A stretch of DNA of 64,000 bases. Source: Nocardioides sp. S-1144. GTDB lineage: Bacteria; Actinomycetota; Actinomycetes; Propionibacteriales; Nocardioidaceae. Positions 62,050 to 64,000 of the stretch are shown piece by piece. The stretch lies in NCBI RefSeq assembly GCF_005954645.2, contig NZ_CP040695.2, forward strand, positions 992,001-1,056,000. Reading direction: 5' to 3'. The translations under genes and the position numbers were made by a program. The notes below the pieces were generated by a model, which worked only from the letters and a program-made list of their open reading frames with translations, did not search any database and had not been told where the DNA came from. Each line of letters opens with the position of its first letter. Within the stretch, counting starts at the first letter, position 1.

Positions 62050-64000
62050 TCACTGCACCTGGCAGGTCGGGGCCGGCGCGGTGGGGTCCGGGTTGGGGCA
62101 CGGGGGCTGCTCCGGCTCCGGCTGCGGCTGGGGCTGCACCGGCTGCTCGCTGGTGAACTTGAAGGGCGCGCTGCGGGCGACGCCGCCGTCGTTGGTCGCC
62201 GCGAACGTGACGACGTGCTCGACGACGCCGGAGGCCGGCTCGAGGATCACGCCGTTGTTGATCGTGATCGTCACCGTGCGCGCGTCGCACTCGACCGGGG
62301 TGGCGGTGCCGGCGTACTCGACGGCGCACAGGTCGGGGAAGCGACGCCAGTCGTCGGCCGGCCTCAGCTTCAGCGTGATCCGGCCGGCCCCGTTGAGGTC
62401 GGCGGTGGTCTTCTTCACGCTGGTGGGGTCGACGACCTGCTTGCCGGCGTCGGGCAGCGGGTTGGGCGGCCGGGTGGGCGCGGGCCCGCTGAAGGTGCCG
62501 ATCGCGCCGGTCCCCAGGACGCTGCTCGCGGTCACGCTGGCGTTGAAGGCGCCGCCCACGGTGCACCCGGCGTCGGCGCGGCGGTCGCAGGACCACTCGA
62601 AGGAGACGCTGCGGTCCTCGCCGGTGGTGCGCTCGCTCTCGGTGCGGTCGGCGGTGCGGACCGAGACGTCGTAGGCGGTGACGGGCTCGCCGTTGGCCGC
62701 GGCCTCCTGCCAGGTGATGGTGACGGTGAACCGGAGCTCGTCGTCGTCGATCTCGTAGGCGGCCGTGCCGGCCACGACCGGGGCACCCGGACGGGCGGTC
62801 GAGACGACCGCGTTGCTGGGCAGCGACACCGCCTCGCCGTTCTCGAGGATCGCGGTGACGGTGAAGGAGTTGGACTGACCCGGGACGACGTCGACGAACG
62901 CCTGGCGGACCCAGCCCTTGTAGGAGCCGATCACCTTGCCGGTGGCCGAGCGGATCACGAAGGAGTCGGCCTTGGGGAACCCGGAGTGGCGCCAGGTGAC
63001 CTGCACCTGGCCCTCCGGCATCGCGGTCGCGACGACCGAGTAGGGGGCGTCGACCGCCTGGCCCGCGGCGGTCGCCCCGGTGGTGGGGCCGCCGGGGCCG
63101 TCGGTGCTGATGCCGGTGCAGCCACCGCCCTGGCCGCCCTGGCCGGCGCCCTGGCCACGGTCGTCGTCGCAGCGCGGACCACCGGTCTGCCCCCCGCCCG
63201 GGTTCCCCCCCGAGGTCGGCGGGCCTCCCGGCGACGGGGAGCCCGAGCCCTCGGGGGCGAGCGTCGGCGGGTTGCTCGGGGCCGGGGGCGCCGGCGGCGG
63301 GCCGGGGTCGGTCGGGGGAGGCGTCTGGTTGCCCAGGTTCTCGAGGAGCTCGTCGACGAGGTCGGGCGACGGCGGCGGCGGGGGCGCCGAGGACGAGCCG
63401 AGCCCGCCGGCCTCCACGGCGTCGTCCTCGCGCACCACGGCCGAGGTGTGGCCGTCGGCGTGCACGACCACGCCCTGGGCGGCGCCGGGGGCGTTGACGA
63501 TCAGGTTGTCGTCGTCGACGACCAGCTCGGGGTCGCGGCTGCCGGGGGTGAGGATGTCCTCGTTGGAGCGCGTGCCGTCGGGGCCGAGGCGGACGACGCG
63601 ACCCTCACCGCGGCAGGGGACGAAGACCTCGTTGCGGAAGACCTCGGGTGTGCCGGGCTCACCGCAGGCGACCGGGGTCATGTCGACCTCGATGAGGCCC
63701 TCGGGCGTGAGCAGCACGACGAAGCCGTTCTCGGTGGCGACCGGGACCAGGCCGGAGGGGGCGCTCTCGGGGGCGAAGACCTTGCCGCTCACCTTCGGGG
63801 CGTCGGCGCTGACCTCGCGGTCGGTGCCGACCTGCTCGGCGCGACCCTCGTCGGGCGAGAAGACCGTCACGCCCCGGTCGTGGGCGACGAGCACGGAGCC
63901 CGGTCCGCCACCGCCGACCTCCTGGGGATCCTCGTCGTCGAGGGTGAGCTGCTCGGAGTCCCACTGCAGCCGGTGCAGGACGCCGTTGTCCTCGATGGCC
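62050..64000 (-). CDS. Large fibronectin-type/Ig-like surface protein, C-terminal part
   Basis: The frame is open to the window edge, so at least 650 residues are present and the start is outside. In reading order: a beta-propeller-like region (GVTVFSPDEG, FVVLLTPEGLIEV, VVRLGPDGT), a very Pro/Gly-rich linker of about 100 residues, then two or more Ig/FN3 domains (VVATAMPEGQVQVTW, VSVRTADRTESER) and a Pro/Gln/Glu-rich C-terminal tail without a sorting signal. The N-terminal part may hold a signal or membrane anchor. It is the first visible gene of the MoxR-DUF58-TgpA operon, and probably the envelope partner of that machinery. Confidence 0.82.
   Translation of the reverse strand, partial: AIEDNGVLHRLQWDSEQLTLDDEDPQEVGGGGPGSVLVAHDRGVTVFSPDEGRAEQVGTDREVSADAPKVSGKVFAPESAPSGLVPVATENGFVVLLTPEGLIEVDMTPVACGEPGTPEVFRNEVFVPCRGEGRVVRLGPDGTRSNEDILTPGSRDPELVVDDDNLIVNAPGAAQGVVVHADGHTSAVVREDDAVEAGGLGSSSAPPPPPSPDLVDELLENLGNQTPPPTDPGPPPAPPAPSNPPTLAPEGSGSPSPGGPPTSGGNPGGGQTGGPRCDDDRGQGAGQGGQGGGCTGISTDGPGGPTTGATAAGQAVDAPYSVVATAMPEGQVQVTWRHSGFPKADSFVIRSATGKVIGSYKGWVRQAFVDVVPGQSNSFTVTAILENGEAVSLPSNAVVSTARPGAPVVAGTAAYEIDDDELRFTVTITWQEAAANGEPVTAYDVSVRTADRTESERTTGEDRSVSFEWSCDRRADAGCTVGGAFNASVTASSVLGTGAIGTFSGPAPTRPPNPLPDAGKQVVDPTSVKKTTADLNGAGRITLKLRPADDWRRFPDLCAVEYAGTATPVECDARTVTITINNGVILEPASGVVEHVVTFAATNDGGVARSAPFKFTSEQPVQPQPQPEPEQPPCPNPDPTAPAPTCQVQ

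Overview
The window is very GC-rich, densely coded chromosomal DNA from a high-GC Gram-positive bacterium. The best fit is a Nocardioides-like member of the Actinomycetota. Support comes from the actinobacterial gene set (DUF3152, DUF222 and DUF5130 proteins, an Rv2466c-type DsbA protein, oligoribonuclease, EttA, GlbO, paired dynamin-like GTPases), the frequent GTG starts, and a recurrent promoter in which a TANNNT box lies 6-8 nt before the start codon, as expected for leaderless mRNAs. I see no prophage, insertion sequence or CRISPR array. Assignment to genus is an inference.

Layout: 1-3.2 kb holds the end of a DUF3152 metalloprotease-like gene, a divergent PRPP synthetase, murI and an MBL-fold hydrolase. 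From 3.2 to 8.95 kb a module of two paralogous ABC exporter pairs around a LuxR-type two-component system separates murI/MBL from rph/rdgB (9-10.3 kb). At 11.2-14.4 kb are tRNA-Leu, bcp and a cbiMNQO Ni/Co importer behind a Nur-like box. From 14.4 to 21.3 kb come DUF3618, a lone GroES-like protein, a decayed DUF222 gene, a CrtI-like oxidoreductase, a cytoplasmic penicillin-acylase homologue, a MarR-GNAT fusion and two tRNAs. From 21.3 to 26.5 kb: orn, a MauE/DoxX plus DsbA-like pair, an adenosine deaminase family gene, a yybP-ykoY Mn riboswitch with mntP, and tRNA-Arg. From 26.6 to 39.6 kb: aminopeptidase P, PrsW, two dynamin-like GTPases, ettA, MarR, thiolase, hotdog thioesterase, glbO, mscS and DUF5130. 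From 39.6 to 49.9 kb: a 16-bp repeat array, pepN, two wall hydrolases around the Rv2466c homologue, a MOSC protein, metG, a frameshifted monooxygenase gene and LysE. From 49.9 to 55.8 kb: a second repeat array, a LURP-one protein, an alpha/beta hydrolase with a disrupted 5' end, rpiB, a Nei-type glycosylase, a SpoIIE-type phosphatase, tRNA-Gly, tRNA-Pro and tig. The last part (55.9-64 kb) is a Ser/Thr kinase facing a MoxR / DUF58 / transglutaminase-like / large FN3-type surface protein operon.

The most interesting signals are these. (1) A dispersed intergenic element with core GGGATCCCGGTCGT occurs both as perfect hairpins and as tandem arrays. (2) A Nur-type operator precedes the cbi operon, which points to nickel. 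(3) The twin ABC / two-component module interrupts a housekeeping cluster. (4) A TgpA-like protein has lost both its catalytic Cys and His. (5) Over twenty genes have leaderless-type promoters, several of which settle the start codon. (6) Two independent frameshift signatures lie within 1.5 kb of each other.
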